Origin: Moesziomyces globuligerus
Taxonomy: Eukaryota > Basidiomycota > Ustilaginomycetes > Ustilaginales > Ustilaginaceae
Direction of reading: 5' to 3'
DNA: 64,000 nt
NCBI GenBank assembly: GCA_030849465.1
Contig: JARVLF010000015.1
Coordinates: 434,001 to 498,000, forward strand
In this document: positions 10,999 to 20,145 of the stretch, in pieces
Position numbering within the stretch: the first letter of the stretch is position 1
Layout: each line of letters starts with the position of its first letter
The notes under the pieces: model-generated
The model's input: the letters and a program-made list of their open reading frames with translations, nothing else
Database searches by the model: none
Told to the model about the DNA's origin: nothing
Position numbers and translations under genes: made by a program

Positions 10999-11627
10999 TT
11001 ACCACGAAGCCTTGGCACTGTTGTTGGCGCATCGAGATCGGATGGGGATACAGTCAGCATACGCCCTTCATCGAACCAGAGACGAGGCGCGGAAGGGGAT
11101 CGGGACTTACATCTGGAACTTGGCGGCGACGAAAGGAAGAGAGAAGCCGACGACGAGGAAGGTGGTCAGGCAGATGGCGACGGGCGCCTTGCGGGTGGGG
11201 CCCGAGGGGAAGGGCACTGCGGATTAGAACAAGGCAGGACAAAGCAGAACAGAAGCTGACTCGGTCAATGACGGTTCTGCAGACGCACGAGCCCAACTGG
11301 GAGCGGGACTACTTACGAGACTAGACCGGAGAGACGTGGTTGCAGCATCCGAGCCACATTGCAATCGCGGTGCATTAGGGTCGAGAACACGGAAAGGTCA
11401 GCAACGAATTTGAAAAAGTCGAACCTCAGCCCAGCGCCTAGGCTCCCATCCGCGACGCCGAGACTAGGTGTACGATTGGGCGTTGCTCGCGCGGGCGGAG
11501 GAGGGGAAAGGCCACTTACGGTCTCGTGGGTGTTCTCGACGTGGAGGTTACGGCGGAGCAGAGGAGCCTGCTGCTGGCGGAAAGCAGCGCGGGCGGAGCG
11601 CACTGTCTGGCGAGCGAGGATGGACAT
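10999..11627 (-). CDS. COX8: Cytochrome c oxidase subunit 8 (COX7C-like), four exons including a 4-nt exon
   Basis: Predicted exons on the minus strand: 11627-11520, 11320-11317, 11216-11111 and 11017-10999; all three introns start GTAAGT. The 78-residue product matches the size of yeast Cox8 precursor. Exon 1 (36 codons) is an Arg/Ala/Gln-rich mitochondrial presequence ending NLHVENTHET. Exon 3 encodes PFPSGPTRKAPVAI, then one membrane helix ending GFSLPFVAAKFQ, the usual pattern of this inner-membrane subunit (LPF before, PF-A---Q after the helix). Exon 1 ends in phase 0 and exon 3 needs one preceding base; only the 4-nt exon TCTC, between CTAG and GTAAGT, repairs the frame and gives Ser-Leu, restoring LPF. 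The last exon gives IAKASW-stop; without that splice the protein ends FQM. Exon structure is inferred, family well supported. Confidence 0.78.
11317..11320 (-). other. Predicted 4-nt internal microexon (TCTC) of cox8
   Basis: Minus-strand context is CTAG, TCTC, GTAAGT. Acceptors in the right phase farther upstream (exon starts at 11437 and 11485) run into an in-frame TGA, and direct joining of exon 1 to exon 3 shifts the frame, so this is the only solution I found that keeps the Cox8 frame. Confidence 0.65.
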
Positions 11628-12123
11628 GTTTGAGAAAAGATGCGTGGGGTGCTGTCGGGGTGATTCGCGATGGAGGATCGAGAAGATGTCGGTGCTGACG
11701 AGATTCGAGCTTTGATGGCGACGACTCGCGCGCCCATTCAAACAGCGCAGAGTGAGTCGGGCTCGGCCCCTCTCGCTTTCGACTGCCTTCCGGCTGCCGC
11801 CTCGAGATGGCCAAACTCGGGTGCGAAATTCACCTGCTCGCGAGTGCTTATTCAGCCTGACAGAGCCAAAGACCCTCAGCATCACGTGCGGCCAACTTTT
11901 TTGGACCAAGATGGCCAAGCCGAGGTGTGGAGAAAAGGCGCAGCCACGGGTCGAGGGCAAAATTTCCAGCACTTGGCCAGAAGGAATCCCTCTGCCCCTC
12001 CCAGCACCCTTGCAACCCCCTTCGCAGCTTTATCACCATCACAAGAAACCAGACCTTCTCTTCCGACTCGACTCTTTATAAATACCGACCTCGATAGCAT
12101 CCAGCGAGCGCATCGGCATCACC
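11628..12123. other. Divergent promoter region between cox8 and rpf1
   Basis: 496 bp, with a TATA-like element near the Rpf1 start. No gene is seen. It pairs a respiratory gene with a ribosome-biogenesis gene. Confidence 0.6.
12077..12084 (+). promoter_or_regulatory. TATA-like element of rpf1
   Basis: TATAAATA about 40 bp upstream of the Rpf1 ATG. The spacing implies a very short leader if it is used. Confidence 0.45.
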
Positions 12124-13473
12124 ATGGCAGGGAACGGAGGATCGTCGTCGGCGGCCGAGGGCAGCCAGCCCGCCTCGGGCTCGTTCAAGCACGTCGGCAA
12201 CAAGATCAAGCGCACCGAGCTCTACCGCAAATACAAGGCGGAGAAGCGCAAGTCCAAGCTCGCTCGACGCTCGGCACAGGCTAAGGAGGAGCGCGGCGAG
12301 GATGGCGCGGCCAAGAAGGCGGCCCGTCTGGCGGCCAACAAGACGCGCACCATCGAGAACACGCGCGACTTCAACCCGACCATCATCAACGCGCCCAACA
12401 CTCACGAGGGCCCTGGTCCCAGTAACCTCGGCAAGAAGAAGGCGGACGACGACGACGACGACGACGACGCCAGCAGCAATGGCGAAGCGAGCGAGCTGGA
12501 GGAAGAGGTGCAGGAGCAGGAGGCGGCCGAGGAGATCGACGACGACGAGGACCCGAGTGCACCGCCGGCCATCCTGATCACCACCTCGATGCCTTCGTCG
12601 TCCACATCGCCGCATCTCGAGTCTCTCAATGCGCGCTCGCATCCCTCGGAACGCACGCGCGAGTTTGTCGACGAGCTGCTCTCCGTCTTCCCCGGCGCCG
12701 AGTACCGCCCGCGCGCCAAGGCGCAGGGGGTGGGGCTTGGCAAGATCTGTGGCTGGGCGCGCGAGCGTCGCTTCGGAGCGGTGCTCGTCGTGGGCGAGTC
12801 GCGCAAGGTGCCGTTTGCGCTGACGCTCATACAGCTGCCGCACGGCCCCACCGCCTTCTTCCGCCTCACCTCGATCAGCACGGGCAACGAGATCTACGGC
12901 AAGGCACGCCCCACGCCGCATACGCCCGAGCTCATCCTCAACAACTTCACCACCGTCCTCGGCCACCGCGTCGGCAAGGTGCTCCAGTGCCTCTTCCCCA
13001 AGATCCCCCAGCTCGAGGGCAGGCAGGCGGTCACGTGCCACAACCAGCGCGACTACATCTTCTTCCGTCGACATCGCTACATGTTTAAGAGCGACTCCAA
13101 GACCGCGCTCCAGGAGATCGGCCCGCGCTTCACGCTCAAGCTGCACAGCCTCAAGGAGAGCCTCCCCAAGGGCGCAGGCGTGTGGGACGGCAAGTACTCG
13201 GAAGAGTATGCCGAGCTCGAGCCCGAGGAGCTCGAGGCCCTCGCAAACGGCGATGCAGAACAAGACGCAGAAGCAGAGGCAGCGGCGCACGGCGAGCAGG
13301 AGGCGGCAGCGCACCAGAGCGAAAGCGAAGCAGTGACGGGCGTCGCAGCATCGTCAGCGTCGGCATCGTCGTCCAACAAGAAGAAGCGCCAACGCGGAGA
13401 GGAAGAAACCCAAGGCCTCGACTTCCAATGGAAACCCAAGATGAGCGTCTCGCGTCGCAACTTCTACCTCTGA
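12124..13473 (+). CDS. RPF1: Ribosome production factor 1, Brix domain
   Basis: 449 residues, one exon, start context ACC-ATGG. The basic N-terminus (HVGNKIKRTELYRKYKAEKR) matches Rpf1, followed by an acidic spacer with an Asp run and then the Brix domain at about 170-345. Diagnostic stretches are GHRVGKVLQCLFPKIPQLEG, TCHNQRDYIFFRRHRYMF and LQEIGPRFTLKLHSL. Rpf1 binds 25S/5.8S pre-rRNA in the nucleolus and is needed for ITS2 processing and early 60S assembly. The protein is longer than yeast Rpf1 (295 aa) because of the acidic insert and an Ala/Gln-rich tail after the Brix domain. The C-terminal QWKPKMSVSRRNFYL is typical of the family. High confidence. Confidence 0.93.
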   Translation: MAGNGGSSSAAEGSQPASGSFKHVGNKIKRTELYRKYKAEKRKSKLARRSAQAKEERGEDGAAKKAARLAANKTRTIENTRDFNPTIINAPNTHEGPGPSNLGKKKADDDDDDDDASSNGEASELEEEVQEQEAAEEIDDDEDPSAPPAILITTSMPSSSTSPHLESLNARSHPSERTREFVDELLSVFPGAEYRPRAKAQGVGLGKICGWARERRFGAVLVVGESRKVPFALTLIQLPHGPTAFFRLTSISTGNEIYGKARPTPHTPELILNNFTTVLGHRVGKVLQCLFPKIPQLEGRQAVTCHNQRDYIFFRRHRYMFKSDSKTALQEIGPRFTLKLHSLKESLPKGAGVWDGKYSEEYAELEPEELEALANGDAEQDAEAEAAAHGEQEAAAHQSESEAVTGVAASSASASSSNKKKRQRGEEETQGLDFQWKPKMSVSRRNFYL

Positions 13474-13805
13474 GCCGTCGCAGCTGGACACCACCGCCCG
13501 CCCACCAGACGGCACTCTCGCATACCATGTACTTTTAGCCTAGCAAAACATAACTCGCATCTTCAGATTGTCCGTGTGCTTGGTCGGTATCGACTTTGAG
13601 GCATGTGGGTGGAAGGCGACTGTGAGCGACGGGGTTGGTGGCCGCAGAAGCACGCGTCGTGGGTGCACAAGGGTCGAAAGTGTTGGACCCTGAAATTTAC
13701 AAGGCAAGATCCATCGTCGGGATCAAGCTTGCACCAGCACCACCACCTCGACCACCTGTGTCCGCCGCACCATCTGCGCTCGCCTGCGCCGGGCTCTCCA
13801 GCACG
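13474..13805. other. Intergenic between rpf1 and swd1
   Basis: 332 bp. The Swd1 frame stays open through its last 170 bases, but the residues there are low complexity, so it is treated as leader. Confidence 0.55.
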
Positions 13806-15494
13806 ATGAACGCGCAGCTGCTGAATCCGTTCACGATCGACATTCCAGACTCGGTGGCGAGCACGATCGATGCGGCCGAGTGCACGACGTGCGTCTTCAA
13901 CCACGGCCTCAACGCGCTGCAGGGCCAGTACCTTGCCGTGGGCCGGAGCGACGGCTACATCACCATCTGGGACATCGAGACCAAGTCGGTGCTTCGTCTG
14001 CTCTCGGGTCACGTGCGTGCGGTCACCGCGCTCGCCTGGTCGACCTACAACCGTTACCTCGTCAGCTGCAGTGCCGACTGGAACGTCATCGTCTGGGACC
14101 TCGCTGCCAAGTCCCACCCCGGCCCTTCGCTTCGCTCCGCCCCTTCCGCATCCTCGTCGTCGTCAGCGCCGGCGCTCGAGCCGACAGCCAGCGCCGAGGG
14201 CAGCTATGCGGCGGGCATGCCCGCTGCATCCGAGCGCAAGCTCACCCTCCGTTTCGACTCGCCCGTCGCCTCGGTGCAGTTCGCTCCGGCCAACAGCCGC
14301 AAGCTGCTCATCGTGCTTGCGACGCAGCAGGCCTTTCTCATCGACATCTCGGACAAGGTTCGCGTGCACCGGCGCAAGCCAGACCCGGGCAGCTCGGAGG
14401 GCGCGATCGAAGTGACCGACGTGGCGACCTCGCCCGTGCGCATCCCGCTGCTCGGCACCGAAGCGGAGGGCGAAGCACCTCCCGCGCTCACCGCGGCGAG
14501 CTTCACGCCCGATGCGCGCTTCGTCGTCGCCGGCACGTCGAAAGGTGGACTGCTGGTCTTTGACGCCGAGACGGGCGCGCTGGTGGACGAGACCAACGTG
14601 CTCTCGACCGGGTCGGGCGTCAAGAAGCTCGCCTTTGATGCTGCGGGACGCTTTCTGGTCGTCAACTGCAACGACCGTGCGTTGCGCGTGCTATCTGTCT
14701 CCACCGCCGATCACGCCTCCTCGCTGGGCGCCGAGGAGATCGAGGAGGGAGGAGGGCGGTGGAGGAAACGACGACGGACGACGCTCGAGCTGACGCTGCA
14801 GCACAAGATCCAGGACATGATCCAACGCACGGCGTGGAACGACCTTGGCTTCTCGCCCGATTCGGACTACGTCTACGCGGGCGCGGCGCACAAGGCGGCA
14901 CACAACGTCTACGTGTGGGACCGGACATCGGGCGTGCTGGTCAAGATGCTCGAGGGTCCGAAGGATTGGTTGGTCGGAGTCGACTGGCATCCCAACCGGC
15001 CGATGCTCGCCTCGGTCAGCAATACAGGTACGATCTACGTCTGGTTCACGCCTACCGAGGAGATCTGGAGCGCCTACGCTCCTGGATTCGAGGAGCTCGA
15101 GGAGAACTTTGAGTACCAGGAGCGCGAGGACGAGTTCGACTTTATCGAGGACCAGGATACTAAGGACCGCCAGAAGCAGCAGGAACAAGAGGCGGCTCAC
15201 GTACGCATCACCCCCCTTCCTCCAACCTCATCCGCCCCGCATTCGACAGCACAGGATAGACGGCTTACGCCCGAAGAGCTCTTTGATCACCTTGAGGTTC
15301 CCATAGACGAGAGGAACTCAGCCGATTGCACGGCGCTGCGTAGCCTCGTACGCTACCTCCAACCCATCGAGCCCGACCAACCTAGCGGAGGACCACTCAT
15401 CATCTCGCGCGCAGACGACGATACATGCGACCGGTTTATCATTCCGCCCCGCCTCGAGACCGACTATTCGGATTTCCACCACGACCACCTCTGA
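13806..15494 (+). CDS. SWD1: COMPASS subunit Swd1/RBBP5, WD40 protein
   Basis: 562 residues from the ATG at 13806 (MNAQLLNPF); the frame is open 57 codons further upstream, but those residues look like noncoding leader. The N-terminal NPF...CTTCVFNHGLNALQGQYLAVGRSDGYITIWDIET matches the Swd1/RBBP5 opening, followed by repeats such as AVTALAWSTYNRYLVSCSADWNVIVWDL and a last blade VGVDWHPNRPMLASVSNTGTIYVW. Downstream come an acidic hinge (EELEENFEYQEREDEFDFIED) and a tail ending in DYSDFHHDHL. Swd1 is a scaffold of the Set1 histone H3K4 methyltransferase complex; the acidic hinge is the part that contacts the catalytic module in RBBP5. It converges on the carboxylesterase gene with only 53 bp between stops. 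Confidence 0.9.
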   Translation: MNAQLLNPFTIDIPDSVASTIDAAECTTCVFNHGLNALQGQYLAVGRSDGYITIWDIETKSVLRLLSGHVRAVTALAWSTYNRYLVSCSADWNVIVWDLAAKSHPGPSLRSAPSASSSSSAPALEPTASAEGSYAAGMPAASERKLTLRFDSPVASVQFAPANSRKLLIVLATQQAFLIDISDKVRVHRRKPDPGSSEGAIEVTDVATSPVRIPLLGTEAEGEAPPALTAASFTPDARFVVAGTSKGGLLVFDAETGALVDETNVLSTGSGVKKLAFDAAGRFLVVNCNDRALRVLSVSTADHASSLGAEEIEEGGGRWRKRRRTTLELTLQHKIQDMIQRTAWNDLGFSPDSDYVYAGAAHKAAHNVYVWDRTSGVLVKMLEGPKDWLVGVDWHPNRPMLASVSNTGTIYVWFTPTEEIWSAYAPGFEELEENFEYQEREDEFDFIEDQDTKDRQKQQEQEAAHVRITPLPPTSSAPHSTAQDRRLTPEELFDHLEVPIDERNSADCTALRSLVRYLQPIEPDQPSGGPLIISRADDDTCDRFIIPPRLETDYSDFHHDHL

Positions 15495-15547
15495 TACCAC
15501 ACGCGCGCGAGCCCGACCGAAAGCATGCATTGCAAACCTCTAGTCAC

Positions 15548-17284
15548 TTAGAATCCAAACACCGCTGCGGCGTTGGGATTGGTGAGCGCATGCATGGCCT
15601 CGGCCCTAAACGAATCCGGGACGGTGGTGACATTGCCGCCCTTGAGCTGGAGCACCTTGTTGGCCGTGTTGTACCTTGGCCAGGGCAGATGCGAGAGGAC
15701 GGATGGGTCGTGGTAGTGAGTGAAGCTGATGTAGGACCGGGGGATCTGCTCTGCGAGCGTCGGATCCTTGTGCCTACCATCTGGTCTGACAAAGAGGTAC
15801 TTGAGTTCGCTTCCATGGTAGGCGCCCAAGGGACTGCCGGTTGAATTGGGAAACATGTCGTTCTGTCGGAACTCGAACGACCAGACGTTTCTGCTGTTCT
15901 TCCTGCCCTCATGCTGCGTGGCGGCGAGGTAGGTGCGACGATGAGCATTGAAGGTGAAATCGCCAAAGAACGACGCCGAGCGTTTGTACTGGTTCGACGC
16001 TGCGGGCGGGTAGATTCTCGAGTCGAGCATCTCGGTGGATGCCGAGGTGTTTGTGGCCGGATTGGCGTACGGCGAGCCCTCTGCGGGCACATCGGGATAG
16101 AGCTCAAAGACCCTCTGCAGCGCGTGTTGGGTGTACGAGGTGTTGTGGATGACGGCGGCGCTGCGCACCCACGTCTCAAAGTCGACCGAGCTGTTGAGTT
16201 GCTTCTGTGCAAAGAGCGTGCCTTCGTCGAGAGCATTGCCCGAAATGACGGGGATGTCGGCGAGCTTGCCCTGCGGCAGGTTGATGCTCGGATAGTCGGT
16301 GATGAGCTCGTAGTCGACGAGCGGGAGGAAGGCGAGTGCACCGGCAATGGGCAACGTGCCACCCGCAGCGCTGGTCAGCTTGAAGCCGACACTCTGCACG
16401 TCGACGGCGCTGGCGTTGCGCACACACTCGAGCAGCGGAGCCTCAGTGCAGCCCACGCCAGCCGCGAGGTCTGCAAACGTCTTTTGCACCGTCGGATGCT
16501 TGGGCGTCAGCAGCGGACCAGGCGCGATTCCACCCGAGTCCATAATCGCCGCATGGTAGAGCCCGTGCGTGTTGCCATCGTAGGCAAACGTCTGGAGCGC
16601 CACGCTCATCGCACCGGCCGACTGACCAAAGATCGTCACCCTCTTGGCATCGCCTCCGAACCTGCCGATGTTGTGCTGCACCCACTGCAGGCCGAGCCTC
16701 TGATCGTACAGCCCAGCATTCGTCGTCGCACCCCCGCCCTCGGCCACCTCGTTGCCGCCGATGAAGCCGAACGGTCCGACGCGGTAGCTGATGGCGACAA
16801 AGACGATGGGTTTGCCGATCGCCGCGCTCTTCTGCACGAGCTCGCTCGCATTGTACGCGGGCGTGCTGCCGGCGAAGAAGGCACCCCCGTAGATCCACAC
16901 GAGCACGGGCAGCTTGGCGTCCGCGGCGACGCCGGTGGGTCGGATGACGTTGAGGTTCAGACAGTCCTCGCTCATGTTGAACTGCGCCGACGTCGGCGGC
17001 TGCATGCAGATGTCGCCGAAGCGCGTGGCGTCGATCACCTCGCTCGACGCATCCACGGCCTGCGGACGCGCGAAGCGGAGATCGCCAACCGGCGGCTTGG
17101 CGTACGGAATGCCGAGGAACTGGTCGAGCCCATAGCTGTCGTCGACGCTACCTTGGACCGTACCCTGGTCGAGATGCACGGTGGGCTGACTGCCGCCCGA
17201 AGCGTGGACGGCGTGCGGGAGCGCGCAGACAGAGCGCAACGCCGCACCCGCCACGGCGAAGAGCAAGAGCAAAGGCGAACGCAT
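15548..17284 (-). CDS. Secreted type-B carboxylesterase/lipase
   Basis: 578 residues, with an N-terminal signal peptide (hydrophobic residues 4-20, probable cleavage near ALPHA). It has the alpha/beta hydrolase carboxylesterase fold: GTVQGS and [16 protein letters not shown] near 41-71, the EDCLNLNV signature at 106-113, the oxyanion strand [11 protein letters not shown] at 130-140 and the nucleophile elbow GQSAGA with Ser222. A DEGTLF segment probably supplies the acidic residue and GAYHGSEL supplies the catalytic His. Such enzymes hydrolyse carboxylic esters or lipids outside the cell. Several N-x-S/T sequons fit a secreted glycoprotein. The natural substrate is not predictable. It is divergent from the Zn2Cys6 regulator gene across 2.9 kb, but no regulatory link can be shown. 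Confidence 0.9.
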   Translation of the reverse strand: MRSPLLLLFAVAGAALRSVCALPHAVHASGGSQPTVHLDQGTVQGSVDDSYGLDQFLGIPYAKPPVGDLRFARPQAVDASSEVIDATRFGDICMQPPTSAQFNMSEDCLNLNVIRPTGVAADAKLPVLVWIYGGAFFAGSTPAYNASELVQKSAAIGKPIVFVAISYRVGPFGFIGGNEVAEGGGATTNAGLYDQRLGLQWVQHNIGRFGGDAKRVTIFGQSAGAMSVALQTFAYDGNTHGLYHAAIMDSGGIAPGPLLTPKHPTVQKTFADLAAGVGCTEAPLLECVRNASAVDVQSVGFKLTSAAGGTLPIAGALAFLPLVDYELITDYPSINLPQGKLADIPVISGNALDEGTLFAQKQLNSSVDFETWVRSAAVIHNTSYTQHALQRVFELYPDVPAEGSPYANPATNTSASTEMLDSRIYPPAASNQYKRSASFFGDFTFNAHRRTYLAATQHEGRKNSRNVWSFEFRQNDMFPNSTGSPLGAYHGSELKYLFVRPDGRHKDPTLAEQIPRSYISFTHYHDPSVLSHLPWPRYNTANKVLQLKGGNVTTVPDSFRAEAMHALTNPNAAAVFGF

Positions 17285-18773
17285 CGTAGTGGTGCAGACG
17301 AGTTGGCAAGGTCGAGAAGGGCAAGGAGGATGAGTGTGGACCTTGCTTGCGGGACGGGGACACCTCGACTAGGTCGATGCTGCCTTCTTATGTACAATTT
17401 GTCGGGCCAGAGGGGGTCGCATGTGTCTCAGTAGGTGGCGATGCCGTGGCTAGGGGAGACTGTCTAGGGAGAAGGGCGAGTGATGCTGTTGCGCAGTGGG
17501 GCTCCAAGAGCGAGGGTTGGTGCCCCAAGCCGACGGCGAACAGCGAAAGCGCCGTCGGCAGCTCGCTTCTGGAAGCATGCATCGCGGCCATTTCCTGCCG
17601 CCGTGATGCGCCTGCGTTCTTCCGCACGGCGGCGTAGGTAGATCGGAATGGCCGAGCGTCACGCTGCCGCTGGACGCGATGTCAGTACGGGGCTGTCACA
17701 CCATGTGGTCGCCCGCTCCTTGGCTTGATTGCGGGGTAAGCCGCGGTCTTTGGTCTCATTGTGCAGCCATGGATGCGGTGCGCTGCTGTCCTCGCTTGAC
17801 AGCCGTCAATGCAGAGGATGGCGGGGCACGACTAGGCGAGCCTACGAGGCAGTGGTTGCGGCCGAGATGGGAGGAGGAGGCGGCGAGCAAATCGGCCGAT
17901 AGCGGGTGGAAATGACGGAACGGCCAATTCGAGGTGCTCCGAGATGCCAGGGTCCAGCGCGTTCACATGGTGCGGCCTTGCTAAGCGAGCCCCGCGCCAA
18001 GGAGCTCAAATTCGGAAGCAAGCCTTGCCCAACCCGACAATCGCGAATGTGAATGCGAAGAAGCTCGCTTGCTCACTCGTCGTTGGCCGGTGGAAGGCTC
18101 GATTGTCCGGCGACTGGGGAGGAGCGTTGCCTGTTTCTGAAGTGCTCGGATGTTTCCGAAGCGCGGCAGGAGAGCGGACGTCCGGAGCTGGATAGTAGGA
18201 GAGTGTCTTGGAGCGCTTCTCGCCCGAATGGAGCGAGGAGGGGCGGCTTGCATGATCAGTAGTCGCCGTCGCCAGTCCATGGACCTGCATCTGCGTCGGC
18301 GTTTGAGAAGAGGTAGCTCGGCTGCTGTGCGAGCTGCTGTCCAAGAGCGCCGAAGCAATGAAAGAGAACAGAGCAGATCAAGTCGCGCTCATGACGAATG
18401 TGCATGGACCCTTTGCCATCGTGCACTTGGACGAATGCGCGCAATCCGCTTGGATGCGAACCGTCTGCGCAGCGAGCTGCCACGGTGCCGCGGTGCCACA
18501 GTGCCACATGCCGAGATGGCAGGTCGAGCGCACGTCGAGCGCATAGAATGGGTGGACCGGACTGTCCCAAGGTTCGAATCTTGGGCTGAGCTGAGCTGGT
18601 GCGTCGCGCGGGCTGCGTGGATCGGCCCGTGTGTGGGAGCATTCGGCCAACCCGCCGCGGCTGTGTGTGCCCGCGCTTGCATTGGGCCGAGGAGAAGGAG
18701 CTCTCTCTGCAAGTTGTGTGCTTGTCGTTGGAAATTTCATTTCGGGCCAAGCCGCACTGGTCGATCAGTTAGG

Positions 18774-18807
18774 CTCGCCACTCGCCGCTCGCCGCTCGCC
18801 GCTCGCC
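18774..18807. repeat. CTCGCCG heptamer repeat
   Basis: Four to five near-identical CTCGCCG/CTCGCCA units in tandem. Confidence 0.8.
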
Positions 18808-19329
18808 CTGGCCCGCCCCTGGTTCCTGATGCAGTCTGGGCGCAGCAGCGCGCGCTGCTGTAGGAGGCTTCCCGATGGCGGACGCGCGCGAGGACGAGGG
18901 CGAATGAGTGCAGCCGATGCGATGCAGCACGCCCGTGCGCGCATCCATCGAGCTCGTCTCACCGGGAGCCTGGAGCCGGCCACGCAGCCGAGCCAAATTC
19001 TGCATGAAGCCACCCTCTCTCTCTCCCTCTCTCCCTCCTGCTGGGCTGTCTGGCAATCTCGGAAATCCGTCCGGTTTTTTTTCGTGAGTGCATCCATGCA
19101 AAAAAGGGCGGCCGAGGTCCAGACTCGACTCAGACGGCTCATTCGCAGCTTGAACGCGGCCTGAAATTCGCGAGGCGAGGCGAGACCCAAAGATGTGGCG
19201 GTCGAGCTGCGTTCATGCTTGCTTTCGCCTCGCTCTCGCCTGCATCTCTCCCGAATCGGCGCCGCGCCAAAAAGGAAAGGGAAAAAAAAATCCAATCGTC
19301 GAGCCACTCCGCAGCGCATCGGATCGGCA

Positions 19330-19357
19330 CCAGCAGCAGCAGGAGCAGCAGCAGCGG
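19330..19357. repeat. CAG/GAG-rich microsatellite
   Basis: Interrupted CAG repeats in the noncoding leader region of the regulator gene. Confidence 0.75.
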
Positions 19358-19696
19358 CTGCCCTTCTCGCAGCTGGTCACAGAAGCTGCATGCTTCTGCC
19401 AACCTACTCGCTGTACTTGACTGTATGCTGTGTAATTTACTCGGCTTGGCAGCGGAGTTTGGTCGAGGGCGAGCGCAGAAAGAGCGGCGTTGGGCGGCGT
19501 GTGCGATCGGGCTCGACGAGTCGGGAATTCGTGCGTAGTGTAGTGTGACTGGATGCATGAGCTCGCCTCGACTTCATCCCAACCAGCGGCTCGCACGCTC
19601 CCTCCCCAAACCGCTATCTTGCCGCTGCAGTTACTCGATCCGAGCCCTCTCGATTGCTCCAGACGCCCTCCACAACCGCGGCTTCGCTATCCGACC

Positions 19697-19750
19697 TCGT
19701 CCCTAGTCGCTCGTCCCTAGTCGCTCGTCGCTCGTCGCTCGTCCCCGTCT
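19697..19750. repeat. TCGCTCGTC-type tandem repeat
   Basis: Tandem copies of TCGCTCGTC with CCTAG spacers in the first copies, then closely packed copies, 400 bp upstream of the regulator start. Confidence 0.75.
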
Positions 19751-20145
19751 CGATCGCTCACCACCCTCTCCACCCCACCATCCTTGATACTCTACCCCCA
19801 CCACCCTTCTCGCCGTTCCACCACAGACTGCTGCCTCGCCTAAAACTTCCATTTTTAGATACCCGCGTCTCCACGTCCCATCTTGCTTCGTCCCGCGGCA
19901 AATCCTCCGGAGCGCGCTGCACATCCTCGTCGCATCAACAGCACGCGGCTGCCCAAGCCTGTCGCCGCCGTCATCCTTCTTGCGCGCCTACATCTCTCCA
20001 CGGCGCTCAGGTATGCTGTGAGCTGCCCACGCGTCTGCAACCAGCCCATCCATCCCGGCACTCCCATCCTCCCGCCTCGAGCATGCCGCCGCCCTTCAAC
20101 GCCTAGCACCCACACACCATCCACTGCCAGCCCAACGCTCTCACC

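Larger units (their letters stand above)
17285..20145. other. Long gene-free region between the esterase and Zn2Cys6 regulator genes
   Basis: 2.86 kb. I found no open frame with a recognisable domain. The half nearest the regulator gene is pyrimidine-rich with several microsatellites, consistent with a long 5' leader or complex promoter. A box-B-like GGTTCGAATC near 18571 is not part of a foldable tRNA. Confidence 0.5.

Noticed and set aside
18565..18590. tRNA-like T-arm (GGTTCGAATC) on the plus strand
   Set aside because: The stem has a mismatch, and neither an acceptor stem nor a D-arm box A is found upstream; it is better explained as a chance palindrome (CCCAAG...CTTGGG).
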